In this document: positions 46,113-59,135 of the stretch, in pieces
How the letters are laid out: each line of letters starts with the position of its first letter
How positions within the stretch are numbered: position 1 is the first letter of the stretch
Assembly (NCBI GenBank): GCA_964017045.1
Contig: OZ024809.1
Coordinates: forward strand, 6,905,012-6,969,011
Source of the DNA: Omphiscola glabra
Taxonomy: Eukaryota > Mollusca > Gastropoda > Lymnaeidae
DNA: 64,000 bases
Direction: 5' to 3'
The notes under the pieces: model-generated
Databases searched by the model: none
What the model was told of the DNA's origin: nothing
What the model saw: only the letters and a program-made list of their open reading frames with translations
Position numbers and translations under genes: made by a program

Positions 46113-46297
46113 CGGAGGCGCAGCTAGAGTGTTTGGCACCCGGGGGACAAGATTCGTTTTAAAGCATCCCCCTTTCTTTTTTTCAACCCCCAAACTTATT
46201 AGTTTAATCAATAAAAATAATATCAAAGCACATTTTGGCGCCCCTTACTACTCTGGCGCCCGGGGACATCTGCCCCCAACCCATAGCCACGCCCCTG
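46113..46297. mobile_element. hAT MITE, CAGAGGCG family, copy 2
   Basis: Left end cggaggcgcagctagagtgt, right end tagccacgcccctg. Perfect 8-bp target duplication gcttaaaa (46105-46112 and 46298-46305). Confidence 0.82.
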
Positions 46298-47032
46298 GCT
46301 TAAAATACTTTCAATTAAAACTAACATCAACTGTTTTGTTAAATCATTTATTTGTATTCAGGTTGACATTGAAGGAGACGGGAAAGGTACCAGTAGAATT
46401 ACATTTTATTGTCGAATCAGTCTCAGTGTAGTCGTAGCGCACGGGTCGCTATGCCATGCCATGACGTCAGGAAGAAGCGCCTCGGTCTTCTGTATTGGTA
46501 GTTCGCGGCTCAAGTGGGTATAATGTACAATCTGAAATCGGACACAATGGATGTCACCATGTCATCGGTCAAGCTCTCAACTTTTTCCCGTCACCTTACG
46601 TCACTTGGATGGACGAGTAAGTGCTACGACCCCCCCCCCCCCAAACTAGTGTTATAAGGGAGATTGTTGTAATTCAAATTGTCTAGTCCTTGTACTAAGT
46701 GGCAAACGCTGATTAACTCTTGCACAACAATGAAAGCACCCGGATAAATGGTCTTACTGACATTTTCATGTATCGACTTAACTCTTTGCACGCCCGGGGC
46801 AAAGCACTCTTCACGATAAGCTATTTAGAAAGAGTGCTCGGACTTTCAGCTTGTTGAGATTTTTAAAAAAAAGTTTGCTGGTTATGTTGGTGGTGTAGTA
46901 GGTGTTGTGGTAGGTGGTGTTATGTTGTAATGTTAAGTACATGCGAATCGGTGGTGTGCTGGTGCGGTTGTTAAAAATGTATAAAGAACGAAAATAATAT
47001 AACATTTCCAAAATTAAAAAAAAAAATTAAAA

Positions 47033-47190
47033 GAAGAGGAAGACAGAGAAAAAGATGGGAAGATAACACCAAAGAGTGGACGGGACTAAAACTAGTCGAT
47101 GCTGTGCGTAGTGCAGAGAACAGAGAAGAATGCAGAAGGATAGTTTATGGCGCCCAAACGGTCCAATGACTAAGGGATATGATGATGAAT
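47033..47190 (+). pseudogene. RTE-like retrotransposon 3' end, copy 2
   Basis: Frame with RQRKRWEDNTKEWTGLKLVD, AVRSAENREECRRIVYGAQ, then a stop, followed by a short gatatgatgatgaat tail. Clearly related to 15133-15325. Heavily 5'-truncated. Confidence 0.78.
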
Positions 47191-47257
47191 TTATAAACTT
47201 AAAACTGAAGTTGTCAATCTCTCGGTAATTGTTATGTCACCTTTGGAGCACGGAAAT

Positions 47258-47650
47258 AGTACACACGTCTCCTGCCGACAAGTACACACGTCTCCTGCCG
47301 ACAAGTACACACGTCTCCCGCTGACGAGTACACACGTCTCCTGCCGACAAGTACACACGTCTCCTGCCGACAAGTACACACGTTTCCCGCTGACGAGTAC
47401 ACACGTCTCCTGCCGACAAGTACACACGTCTCCTGCTGACGAGTACACACGTCTCCTGCCGACAAGTACACACGTCTCCTGCCGACAAGTACACACGTCT
47501 CCTGCTGACGAGTACACACGTCTCCTGCTGACGAGTACACACGTCTCCTGCTGACAAGTACACACGTCTCCTGCTGACAAGTACACACGTCCCCTGCTGA
47601 CAAGTACACACGTCTCCTGCTAACAAGTACACACGTCTCCTGCTAACAAG
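47258..47650. repeat. 23-bp minisatellite (17 copies)
   Basis: Unit agtacacacgtctcctgccg plus aca, with variants (gctgacg, gctgaca) that interleave in patches. Opens long minus-strand frames of period 23 residues, not genes. Confidence 0.94.
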
Positions 47651-47659
47651 ACATTGGAT

Positions 47660-48598
47660 TTCAGTTGACTGTTTTTAGTTTGATTTTTTTTCTTTCTATA
47701 ATCGAGCAGTACCGAACCGGTTATTGCTTGATTGGCAGCAGACCGCTAATGAGACTATTACTTACAACACTCTTTTTTTGGGTGGGGGGGGGGGTGTGTG
47801 TGGTGGTGGTGATATTCAACTCTTATGCACACCCAAATTGTACTTACGGGACATGTTGACCATACATACTTTCTTGATTGAAATATTGAACGTTCATTTG
47901 GTGGTTACATGATAAATTAGGATGACTCACTTTCTATTGTATGTTATTCATAATCTCTTCACCAATACGATAATAAAAATAACAGACCCTCGAACTCATT
48001 GCTTATGTGTGTGTGTGTTGTTTGTTGGTGAGCGCGCGCGTATCAACTGCGTGCGTCACTCGGATTAAAATAGTAAAGGGTTAATTAAACCAATTCAGGC
48101 CTCAGCCTGCTGATAAATCTGGCATCGCCGTAACCCTTTTGTGTTATCTCAGCTCAAATTAAACGTGCCGATTCGGCTCGGCGGTGGATTAGTGGCCTGG
48201 GCACCATTCTGATGCGTAGGACGGTTCGTAACAAAATATGGTCGAGCTTGGCTTTGGCCTTAATTCGACTCATGGCCATCGTAACACGTTTCATAATTTT
48301 TTTTTCAGAGGCTTTTGCGAGTTCTTTGATAGAGAATTTTCAGAAGAGAGTTTAAGGATGGTAGGCCTATATTAAATTTAATATCGCCATGAGTAAATAG
48401 ACATACAACGTATTATGTATACGCTATATTTATTCAAATACTTGTGTATATTACCCGGGTAATAACAACATTATTATACAATGTAAATAAAAAAAACTAT
48501 TGATTTGATAGCAATTTAGCAGTAAAAATAAAGATTGATTATAATCTCATACCTGCTACTTCTACGGATTACCCAGAGTTCAACATTTTACCTGCAAT
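47660..48598. other. intergenic, nothing recognised
   Basis: Unique sequence with a short GT/GC microsatellite near 48008-48040 and a G run near 47784. No supported feature. Confidence 0.5.
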
Positions 48599-49490
48599 CA
48601 GGGCCGGCCTTACGGTTGCTGGCGCCCCGGGGAAGCTTAGCTCTGACGCCCCTTTTAAGTATAATCATTAACATTTGTGCAGTGAAGAGACTGGGGGACT
48701 AGGCAATGAGTTTATTACCTAAGTTTAAAAAAAAAAACAATAAGAAATTTAATTGTCGTTTCTTAACTTGTATTTGGAAATTATGAACAATAAGCCTATC
48801 GTGGACAGTATGAACAATAAGCCAATCGTGGACAGTATGAACAATAAGCCTATCGTGGACAGTATGAACAATAAGCCTATCGTGGACAGTATGAACAGTT
48901 AGCCTACCGCGGACAGTATGAACAATTAGCCTACCGTGGACAGTAGGAACAATATGCCTACCGTGGACAGTATGAACAATTAGCCTACGTGGACAGTATG
49001 AACAATTAGCCTACCGTGGACAGTATGAACAATTAGCCTACCGTGGACAGTATGAACAATTAGCCTACCGTGGACAGTATGAATAATAAGCCTACCGTGG
49101 ATAGTGTGAACAATAAGCCAACCGTGGGCAGTGTGAACAATAAGCCAACCGTGGACAGTGTGAACAATAAGCCTACCGTGGGCAGTATGAACAATTAGCC
49201 TATAACGGTGGACAGTATGAACATTTAGCCTACCGTGGACAGTATGAACAATTAGCTTCCCGTGGACAGTTAGAACAATTAGCCCACGGTGGACAGTATG
49301 AAAAACTTGCCTAACGATGACATATTTTTCTAGTTTTTAGATCAGCAAATCTTTTTATTTCACTTTCTATTTTCTTCCATGGCGCCCCACATGCAATGAT
49401 TTTACCCATTTTGGGAGATAGTTAATGGCGCCCTAATCAAATTGCGCCCTGTGAAACTAGCCGAGATGCCTGTACCTAGAGCCGGTCCTG
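48599..49490. mobile_element. hAT-like element (CAGGGCCGG ends) with internal minisatellite
   Basis: Left end cagggccggccttacggttg, right end tagagccggtcctg. Flanks cctgcaat and tctgcagc agree at only 5 of 8 bases. Near the ends are ggcgccccgg and atggcgccctaatc blocks. The middle (48781-49310) is a 27-bp minisatellite. Confidence 0.6.
48781..49310. repeat. 27-bp minisatellite inside the hAT-like element
   Basis: About 19 copies of a unit containing gtggacagtatgaacaatta followed by gcctacc, with drift in the right half. Confidence 0.92.
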
Positions 49491-49677
49491 TCTGCAGCAT
49501 TAAATACAGAAATGCATAAACGCTACATTAATCATGTACATGTAAATTAATTTGTGTTTTTCATCTACCAAGGCAACAAAAAGACAACAACAAAATCAAA
49601 CAACAATATGAAAAAAAAAACTTGAAAAAAAAACCACATGCTTTTCCAAAAGTATTCTAAAAAGTATACAACAAAAG

Positions 49678-49861
49678 CAGTGGCGTAGTGAGGGGGGGGG
49701 GGGCATCATGCCCCGGGCGCTACTCCCAAAGGGGCGACAAATGGTATATTTTACTATAATATTGTATGGTTTTCGAATAGGGGGGGGGGCGCTAAAAAGG
49801 TATTGGGAGGCGCTAAAAAGGTATTGTGCCCCGGGCGCGAGTTAAGCTCGCTACGCCACTG
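49678..49861. mobile_element. hAT MITE, CAGTGGCGTAG family, copy 7
   Basis: Perfect 8-bp target duplication aacaaaag (49670-49677 and 49862-49869). Contains a duplicated ggcgctaaaaaggtattg segment. Confidence 0.92.
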
Positions 49862-50121
49862 AACAAAAGTGCTCCGAAGCTTCAGAGCTGTTTCAGTCAT
49901 AAGACAAAAAACAAAACAAAACAAACTTAAAATGGGGCTGCCACGAACTCAATCTTCTTTGCAAATCGCAAAGGTATGCACGCAGCGGTATCGCTAATTT
50001 CATTCCACTTGTCAGGGTCACGATCGATTGGATCATAATATAAAGTTAATGCAAGGCAGTTGTAACAACTCATATTTCCATAATTAAATAATTTGTATCA
50101 TAACCAGTCTGTTGCATAACA

Positions 50122-50475
50122 CTTACTCGATGCGCTTGTTATAGTACTGACTGTAGCACATTATTATGAAAGTCATTTTTTAGTGTGCTCACTGTAGCGC
50201 ATTATTATGAAAGTCATTTTTTATTGTGCTGACTGTAGCACATTATTATGAAAGTCATTTTTTATTGTGCTGACTTCAGCACATTATTATGAAAGTCATT
50301 TTTTATTGTGCTAACTGTAGCACATTATTATGAAAGTCATTTTTTATTGTGCTAACTGTAGCACATATTATGAAAGTCATTTTTTATTGTGCTAACTGTA
50401 GCATATATTATGAAAGTCATTTTTATTGTGCTGACTGTAGCACATATTATGAAAGTCATTTGTTATTGTACTGAC
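50122..50475. repeat. ~41-bp minisatellite (8 copies)
   Basis: Unit with the core gactgtagcacattattatg followed by aaagtcattttttattgtgct. Later copies have lost a few bases. Confidence 0.9.
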
Positions 50476-51040
50476 TGATTTACTGTTCCCAACTTTTATC
50501 TTTTAAAATATCGGTCTATCAAAAAGACGACTAAGTTTATTAATGTTGGCATTTTAAAAAACCCTCATTCACGCTAACAATAATGTGTACGAAGGTAAAG
50601 TCAAAGTAAATGCAAAGTATACTTATAAAAAGGTATTTATTTTAATAAGTGAATGAGAATTAACTTAACCCCACACCCACCCTTTTTTTTTTTATCTCAT
50701 TGCTTGACAATCCTACTTTTAGAAAAATATATTTGAGACTCCCTGAGACCATTACTTCAATTTCGAATAGCAGTTCTTAACCACGATAGCAATTTTAGCG
50801 TGATAAATTATTATTTTTCGGTTTACTTTGCGTCGGTGCTGCCTACATCGTTTCATACATTTTGTTAGAAGCGTAAAGCCAAGTTGTATCGTCTCATCGG
50901 CACCCACCTAGTTACTCGAAACTAGCAACACCTTTGCCAATTGGAATGTGTTTGATTCCTACACGTCTACCCTCGCCGTCCAGCTGTAAAAAATGTGACT
51001 TATTCCAGACGTTCAGCCTCAGCCCACCCTACCCACAGTG

Positions 51041-51091
51041 TTTTTCTTTCTCTCTCTCTCTCTCTTTTTCTCTCTCTCACACACACACACA
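51041..51091. repeat. CT then CA microsatellite
   Basis: Dinucleotide tract upstream of the second glypican exon 1. Confidence 0.9.
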
Positions 51092-51704
51092 GATTTGCGT
51101 CTGCAAGCATCATGAATGGTCCAAATATTAGGCTTAAAATATCGACCAATCGCTGCCTTGAAAGTAAAGGCTAGAGGGGAAATCTCTTGAAGAAGAAAAA
51201 AAAATGGATGGAACAGAGACCGCCCTCAAAGTTGAACACTTGAAAATAAATAATTTATTGTTTTGAATTAATATAAAGTGACCCGAGTGACTATTTGGAG
51301 ACATTCATTAATATTCACATCTCGGGAGAATTTATTCTTGTTCAAGAGGCGATTTCGATTTCATAACAGGAAATTCATTGCCGGGGGAAAAAAAACCTAG
51401 CGACGCGAGGGAGGTTGCAGCCTAAACGGAACAGCCAGTCGCTGTAGGGCTAGTGTCTGTGGAAGTCATTTGGAGATTTCATTGTGGATAGACTGCTGTG
51501 GGATGTGGCCGTTTTCTGTGATTGCGGTGAAAGTGTTCCGTAGATAACACACTCTGTGCTTTGCGATGCTGTGTTGTGTGTTTCATTATAGGTTTACTTC
51601 TCGTGTTCTGTGATACGCCGTATGTTCTCCCCCCTGTGGATTACACCCGTTAACCTAGGATTTGTCGAGGGCTCTATTTATTCTATTATTCCCCAACACG
51701 AAAA
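51092..51704 (+). promoter_or_regulatory. upstream region / probable 5' UTR of glypican 2
   Basis: No repeat array occupies this interval. Base composition becomes less AT-rich toward the ATG (cgacgcgagggaggttgcag at about 51401). I see no clear TATA box. Assignment rests on position only. Confidence 0.4.
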
Positions 51705-51876
51705 ATGGCCGACGCTGGTTGGATTTCGGTAGCACAATGCTTCAAGGCCTGTGTACTGTTTCTTGTGGTCTCTTTCGGTCAGTGTCAGACTCTCAACACG
51801 GCTTGTATAGAAGTGAAAAAAGCCTACACAGAGAGAGGCCTTGATGAAAATGAGGTTCCAATAAAAGCGATGCCGG
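51705..51876 (+). CDS. second glypican, first coding exon (GPC1/2/4/6-like)
   Basis: N-terminus of a secreted, GPI-anchored heparan-sulfate proteoglycan core. The frame MADAGWISVAQ has a hydrophobic segment CVLFLVVSFG and a likely signal-peptidase site near GQCQ. It is followed by TACIEVKKAYTERGL and NEVPIKAMPG, matching the glypican start pattern (Cys-x-x-Val, a Gln/Lys-Ala-Tyr block, then a Gly closing exon 1). The exon ends CCGG|GTAGGT in phase 1, the phase expected if the next exon opens with the usual Gly-Glu. ATG context is AAAAATGG. The KAYxxxGL block fits the GPC1/2/4/6 (dally-like) class rather than GPC3/5. The gene starts downstream of the first glypican's stop codon on the same strand, so it is a separate, tandem gene. 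Later exons are beyond the window. Confidence 0.85.
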
Positions 51877-52799
51877 GTAGGTATTTTCTTGCTCATATAA
51901 AACTAAGAAGAAAAAAACACTTTTCACATTTCTTTGACTCGGCACTGAGAGTTTGACTCAGTACTCTATAGACAGTCTACAGTATATAGTATAGTCATAG
52001 TTTTGTATTAGTATATTCTATATAATATATACCCGAGTCTTCTCTTCTCCTGCCAGCAATAATAATTAGACTTTAGTCGAAAGTTCTACTACTGACACTA
52101 GACTTGTTGTTGCGTGATGAATGTGAATAGTCTATTATTAGTCCAAGTCTATAGTAATAACTAGTTTAATCTTACGAGTATGAATGACATCATAGTGACT
52201 GCCCATTCCTCACAATGATTCAAGTCACAATGTCCAAGTCAAGTTCAGTCCAGATACTATTTATTATGTTTTGGGGTGGTCAATCCAGTTTCAAAACTAG
52301 ACATCGGTCAGGTCTGTTAGGTCCCCAGACCACCATCGAGAAAATGACCTGAGCAGCTGAGGAATGTCAGCACCACTTTGCACCACAGACCTAAGTAGAG
52401 TTGGCCTAATGACTTACTTATAAAACGAATTAATTAATGGGAAACTTCCTTCTATATATTATGGGCCCAAGATCAATGTATTGATCATTCTGGTTCCTAG
52501 AATGTTTACTAGTCTCATGTCCATGTATTGCATATAGAGGGCTATTCAGTAATTCAGTAAAATGTATTTTAAAATATTTTTTAAAGATTGTTTTGAGAAT
52601 TACAAAATTGTCCTAGCTTGCTTTTCTTGTGAACTCAATTTTGTAGGCACTGAATGAATTGAATTGCAAAGACTGACATATAGATATTTTTAACCTACCA
52701 AAAGATACACTGATAATATTCAGATACTAGCCTGTAAAGCTTTGACAAAATTATAACTACAAAAGACTGTCAGTTATAGACTCATTTCTCAAAAGTAGC

Positions 52800-53295
52800 T
52801 CACTTAATAGAATATAATAAAAATGCTCACTTATTTAGAACAGAATAATAGTTCACCTATTATTAGAACAAAATAATAGTTCACTTATTTAGAACGAACA
52901 AAATAATAGCTCAATTATTTAGAACAAAATAATAAGCTCACTTAATAGAACAAAATAATAGCTCACTTATTAGAACAGAATAATAGTTCACTTATTATTA
53001 GAACAAAATAATAGCTCAATTATTTAGAACAAAATAATAAGCTCACTTAATAGAACAAAATAATAGCTCACATATTAGAACAAAATAATAGTTCACTTAT
53101 TAGAACAAAATAATAGCTCACTTATTTAGAACAAAATAATATCTCACTTATTTAGAACAAAATAATAGTTCACTTAATAGAACAAAATAATAGTTCACTT
53201 AATAGAACAAAATAATAGCTCAATTATTTAGAACAATAATAAAACTATTATTAATAGCTCACTTATTAGAACAAAATAATAGTTCACTTATTAAT
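52800..53295. repeat. ~24-bp minisatellite
   Basis: About 19 degenerate copies of agaacaaaataatagctcac plus ttatt, with length variants. Confidence 0.9.
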
Positions 53296-54113
53296 GGAGC
53301 ATAACAAGTGTTTTGATAATTCAGAAATCGGATTCAAAAGAGACTCGCATGGTTGGCAGATTTAATTTGCATACCGTCTTGGTCCAGATAAATACAGTCT
53401 AGTCAATGTACTGAGTTGCAAAGTGTGTCTTTTAGTTTCTCTTTGCAACATTAAATTTTATTAAAAAAAATAATTTTTTTTTAGAAGTACGATGAATTAT
53501 TTGTTAGAATAGCTTGAAATTAAATTGTATGCCAACGCGACCAGAGCTGAGTTGAGACACAAAGTTCCCAGAAAAGAGCAGCAGACGTACAGAACTGACT
53601 GTCCAGGATAAGAACAGTGATTATTTTTGACTAACATTCATCTGCAACACAAGAACATGGTGCCATATTAACATAATATAGGAATGAACCAATCATTGTA
53701 TTGGCTGCTGTATTTACATTTTTAAAAAAAGACATTATTTCTTGGTTGTTGAGAAACTCAGATCTACATACAAACTCAGATCTACATACATTTTTAAGTA
53801 GTTGATCTGATGGAGTCATACAACCTTGTATTTATCCGAATATTTTTTGTGGGCAGAATAGTAATCGGCTATTTCAAATTTTTGCGTTAAATTTTTTTAT
53901 CATTAGACTTAAGGCATCTCTGAAATCTTAATGCTGTTGATTGGGAAATGATCTTATTAAAATAATATAAAAGATAGGGTAGGGACATCATGAACATTGA
54001 CGAATCAAAGAAAGAGGCAACCAAAAACTTGCTTTTGAGCGCCCTCAAAAGCAAAGCAAGATTAACAGTGGATATAGCACAACCTTGCTCCCCATGCCTT
54101 CTGTATTCTTACT

Positions 54114-54395
54114 TTGATATCTGCCTGAGATCCCCCAGACTTGATAGAGTTACAGCACATAACAATAGTCTGATATCTGCCTGAGATCCCCCAGACTTGA
54201 TAGAGTTACAGCACATACCAATATTCTGATATCTGCCTGAGATCCACCAGACTTGATAGAGTTACAGCACATACCAATAGTCTGATATCTACCTGAGATC
54301 CCCCAGACTTGATAGAGTTAGAGCACATACCAATATTCTGATATCTGCCTGAGATCCAACAGACTTGATAGAGTTACAACACATACCAATAGTCT
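54114..54395. repeat. 56-bp minisatellite (5 copies)
   Basis: Unit starts tgatatctgcctgagatccc and includes gacttgatagagttacagca. Confidence 0.92.
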
Positions 54396-54627
54396 TCTGC
54401 TTCCCTGTTTCATTTTTAACATAATTTTTGACATTTCAAGTTAACCTCGTCCTCACATTGTATGTTCTGTTAGACTCATGCCAAACTAAGTTGTGCGTTT
54501 TTTAACCATTGAATACTGTGAATTTAAACTTTATTATGGGTAAAACTGAGTCAGGTTGAATGACTCAGAGATGTAGCACACAATGTCAGCAAGTGCTAAG
54601 TGCAAACTTGAAGAAAGACGAACCGAA

Positions 54628-54843
54628 ACATGGACTCTTGTGCTCAGAGTCTTCAACAGACTATTGTGCTCAGAGTCTTCAACAGACTATTGTGCTCAGA
54701 GTCTTCAACAGACTATTGTGCTCAGAGTCTTCAACAGACTCTTGTGCTCAGAGTCTTCAACAGACTATTGTGCTCAGTCTTCAACAGACTCTTGTGCTCA
54801 GAGTCTTCAACAGACTCTTGTGCTCAGAGTCTTCAACAGACTA
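54628..54843. repeat. 26-bp minisatellite (8 copies)
   Basis: Unit gtgctcagagtcttcaacag plus actatt or actctt. Period 26 keeps all three + frames open. Confidence 0.92.
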
Positions 54844-54884
54844 AAGAATAACAGAGAACACTTCTGTTCAAATTATATCACTAC

Positions 54885-56080
54885 CACATACATCACCAAC
54901 ACTCACATCTCTACACATACATCACTACCACATACATCACCAACACTCACATCTCTACACATACATCACTACCACATACATCACCAACACTCACATCTCT
55001 ACACATACATCACTACCACATACATCACCAACACTCACATCTCTACACATACATCACTACCACATACATCACCAACACTCACATCTCTACACATACATCA
55101 CTACCACATACATCACCAACACTCACATCTCTACACATACATCACTACCACATACATCACCAACACTCACATCTCTACACATACATCACTACCACATACA
55201 TCACCAACACTCACATCTCTACACATACATCACTACCACATACATCACCAACACTCACATCTCTACACATACATCACTACCACATACATCACCAACACTC
55301 ACATCTCTACACATACATCACTACCACATACATCACCAACACTCACATCTCTACACATACATCACTACCACATACATCACCAACACTCTTACTCTACCAC
55401 TTACATCACAACCACATACGTCACAAATACATATGTCACCACCACATACATCTCTACCACATATATCGCTACCAAATATATCTCTACAACATACGTCACA
55501 GCCACATACATCACTAACCCATGCATCACCAACATGCTCATCTCTAACACATACATCACCAACGCTCTTATTTTAACTACATACATCTCTACCACTCTCA
55601 TCGCTACCACATACATCGCTACCACATACATCGCTACCACATACATTGCTACCACATACATCACTAACACTCACATCACTGCCACATACATCACTGCCAC
55701 ATACATCACTACCACATATATAACTACCACATACATTACTACCACATACATCACAACCACATACATCACCAACACTCTCATTTTAACCACATACATCACC
55801 AACACTCTCATTTTAACCACATACATCACTACCACTCGCCTCTCTACCACATAAATCGCTACCATTCACATCTCTATCACATAAATCGCTACCACATACA
55901 TCACTACCACAAGCATCACTAACACTCACATCTCTACCACATAAATCTCTACCACTCGCCTCTCTACCACATAAATCTCTACCATTCACATCTTTACCAC
56001 ATAAATCGCTACCACATACATCGCTACCACATACATCTCTGCCACATACATCACTAACACTCACATCTCTGCCACAAATC
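54885..56080. repeat. 44-bp minisatellite grading into a 15-bp repeat
   Basis: About 12 near-identical 44-bp units with the core atcactaccacatacatcac and tcacatctctacacat (54885-55395), then about 45 diverged 15-bp units of the accacatacatcact type to 56080. The 44-bp unit is itself made of three drifted 15-bp units, so it is a higher-order repeat. The 423-codon + frame here is an artefact. Confidence 0.93.
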
Positions 56081-56439
56081 AATACACGTTTATTTCGACA
56101 CCCTTAAGGGCCTGCTGTTTTAAGCACTGTGTTAATGGCTGTACAAGTGATCCAATCCATTTATTGATTTACTGTTTAGTTATTTCACTGTTTAATTTAC
56201 TGTCAATAAAAAAAAATTTATGGCTTCGAGTAAAGTAGTGGAAGGCCGCTTAGGTAAACATTTGATCATCAATTAAATACTTGATTAATCAATTAAATCT
56301 CTTTTTTTTTTAAGCTGACAAAAATAATCTTTCATATAGGGGTCTGGTCTGATTATATATACATATATTTTTAAACGCCCTGTTAAAATTCAAAATTCAT
56401 TTATTTAAATTTCAACATGGATTAAATTTGCAGACGTTA

Positions 56440-56555
56440 ACTTCACATAGAAAGCCATGTAAACTTCACAAAGAAAGCCATATTAACTTCACACGGAAAG
56501 CCATGTTAACTTCACACAGAAAGCCATGTTAACTTGACATAAAAAGCCATGTTCG
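56440..56555. repeat. ~21-bp tandem repeat
   Basis: Five copies of cacagaaagccatgttaact-like units. Confidence 0.85.
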
Positions 56556-57484
56556 GTTTACTTACACAAATAATAATTCCTCTCAAAACAGATAATTTTG
56601 ATTCATTTCAATATCATTTTACATCTGATGTCCTCCCTGTGACGTTGTTAAGACGCCATTATAGGGTTGAATGCTTCTGTTAAGTTCTTCTATGGCTGGA
56701 ATGTTTTGTTAATGAATAAATCACCGCTCCACACCGCCTCCCACCAATTGTTATGAAATAATCAAAACCCAATCCATTTTGAATTCAGGGAACTTTTAAA
56801 GAAATTAAATGTTTATATTACAAAGAAAAGGAGAAGCCACATTGAAAACGTAAATCTACTTGACTAGACAGCTGAGTTTTCTATGCAGTTTAAGAGAAAT
56901 ATTTTCTCAAGGATGATTATCTCGGAAAAGCTCGTTTAATGAGATAAAAATTCCCCCCCCCCCCCCACCCAACCCCTGCTCGTCTGATGATATAACTGAA
57001 CGCTCGCGGAATGCGAATGTCAGGGAGATATCAGTGAATTTACACAGTGCTAACCTCTGTTTATTGCACCAGATGATAAAGGCATTCTTTTTGGCTCCGC
57101 TCTCGCCCCGTGTATCACTCGCCCTTGGGCTCGGCGTTTGTTTGAATGTCTCGTTTGTTAATATGGGAGGCCGGTCTTATTGGAGGGAGAGAAGGTAGAT
57201 AACTTGAAATGGATAAAACGCAATTAAAGCTGGCATAAACTGGACGTGGCGATGGAGAAGTGGGCGGGGTTGGTGGTGGTACAGGTGGATAGAAAAAGGA
57301 ATCTCAGGTAACGCTGCCACAAACGGTAAACCGTGTTAATGTAGAGTGTAGAGGAACAAAATAGGGGTGGTGGGGGATCTTTAACAGTGGCACAAATCTT
57401 TTGCCCTCTTGGACACTACTTCTCAGCTAAGTCCTATATTATTTTTTTAAAGTTTTTAATTTTATTCGTTTTTCTGTTTGTGCG

Positions 57485-57550
57485 CTGATGAAGGCTTCCT
57501 GCCGACACGTTCGTTGTTTTGTTGCGTTCCTTTTTTCATGTTTAACCTTA
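57485..57550 (+). repeat. dispersed repeat with ggcttcctgcc core, copy 2
   Basis: Reads ctgatgaaggcttcctgccg then acacgttcgttgttttgttg and cgttccttttttcatg. Shares its core with 23928-24005. The order CTGATGA, short GGC/GCC stem, GACA recalls a hammerhead core with one changed base. Confidence 0.5.
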
Positions 57551-58031
57551 CTGTGTTTTACTAATCTCCTATTGTGCTTCACTACCTTCTGGAGGACAGG
57601 GCTTATAAGGTCAGCGGGTTGCAAGGACAACTGACCTCAGCAAATAAATACCGGTGATGTACGCGGGTTTCCTCTCTTGGCTCGGGGGGAGGGGGGGCTG
57701 CCTTATTCCCGCTTTTGTTAAGTATGAGCATGTACAAACAATATTTGACCATACTTTATTCCCCTGGGAGCTATATGTAATGTAGAGTACTAAAACTCAT
57801 GTGAATTACTTGATACCAATGTAAAGTACATATCTAAAGTAATTGTAAGTGAATCACCTGTGTACCGTGGTGGAGTTAAGGTTCGTGTCGCCCGGGACGG
57901 GTCGAGACATTTACCGCCCTTCCACAAACAACTCTTCAGTTTGTCAAAAAATAGGCGCCCTTCAATAGTAAAAAAAAAGTGTAGCCGGTGCAGACCGCCC
58001 CCCAGCCCATGTCCTTCCTACGCCCCTGTTT

Positions 58032-59135
58032 ATGTTAGTTCTTATTGTTTGTCCCTATGTTACCTTGTGATGGTCTATGTCACCTTGTTTGTCCCTATGT
58101 TAGCTTGTGATGGTCTATGTCACCTTGTTTGTCCCTATGTTACCTTGTGATGGTCTATGTTAGTGTTGTTTGTCCCTATATTACATTGTGATGGTCTATG
58201 TTACCTTGTGATGGTCTGTTACCTTGTGATGGTCTATGTTAGTGTTGTTTGTCCCTATATTACATTGTGATGGTCTATGTTACCTTGTGATGGTCTATGT
58301 TAGTGTTGTTTGTCCCTATATTACGTTGTGATGGTCTATATTACATTGTGATGGTCTATGTTACCTTGTGATGGTCTATGTTACCTTGTGATGGTCTGTT
58401 ACCTTGTGATGGTCTATGTTAGTGTTGTTTGTCCCTATATTACATTGTGATGGTCTATGTTACCTTGTGATGGTCTGTTACCTTGTGATGGTCTATGTTA
58501 GTGTTGTTTGTCCCTATATTACGTTGTGATGGTCTATATTACATTGTGATGGTCTATGTTACCTTGTGATGGTCTATGTTACCTTGTGATGGTCTATGTT
58601 AGTGTTGTTTGTCCCTTTATTACATTGTGATGTTCTATATTACATTGCGATGGTCTATGTTACCTTGTGATGGTCTATGTTAGTGTTGTTTGTCCCTATA
58701 TTACATTGTGATGGTCTATGTTACCTTGTGATGGTCTATGTTACCTTGTGATGGTCTATGTTACCTTGTGATGGTCTATGTTACCTTGTGATGGTCTATG
58801 TTACATTGTGATGGTCTATGTTACATTGTGATGGTCTATGTTACCTTGTGATGGTCTATGTCACCTTGTTTGTCCTTGTTAGCTTGTGATGGTCTATGTC
58901 ACCTTGTTTGCCCCTATGTTACCTTGTGATGGTCTATGTTACCTTGTGATGGTCTATGTTACCTTGTGATGGTCTATGTCAGTGTTGTTTGTCCCTATGT
59001 TACCTTGTGATGGTCTTTATTACCTTGTGATGGTCTATGTGACCTTGTGATGGTCTATGTTACCCTGTGATGGTCTATGTTACCTTGTGATGGTCTATAT
59101 TACCTTGTGATGGTCTATATTACATTGTGATCAGT
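58032..59135. repeat. ~20-bp higher-order minisatellite
   Basis: Over 1 kb of gtgatggtctatgttacctt units, with an inserted variant gttagtgttgtttgtcccta recurring every few units. This gives a higher-order period of roughly 80-110 bp. Confidence 0.93.

Noticed and set aside
47191..47632. Cys/Arg-rich 125-131 codon frames in all minus phases
   Set aside because: By-product of the 23-bp minisatellite.
54583..55854. 423-codon + strand frame
   Set aside because: Spans a 26-bp and a 44-bp minisatellite; the sequence is purely repeat-derived.
57860..58150. Possible MITE ending in cctacgcccctg
   Set aside because: The right end looks hAT-like but no matching left inverted repeat or target duplication could be found.
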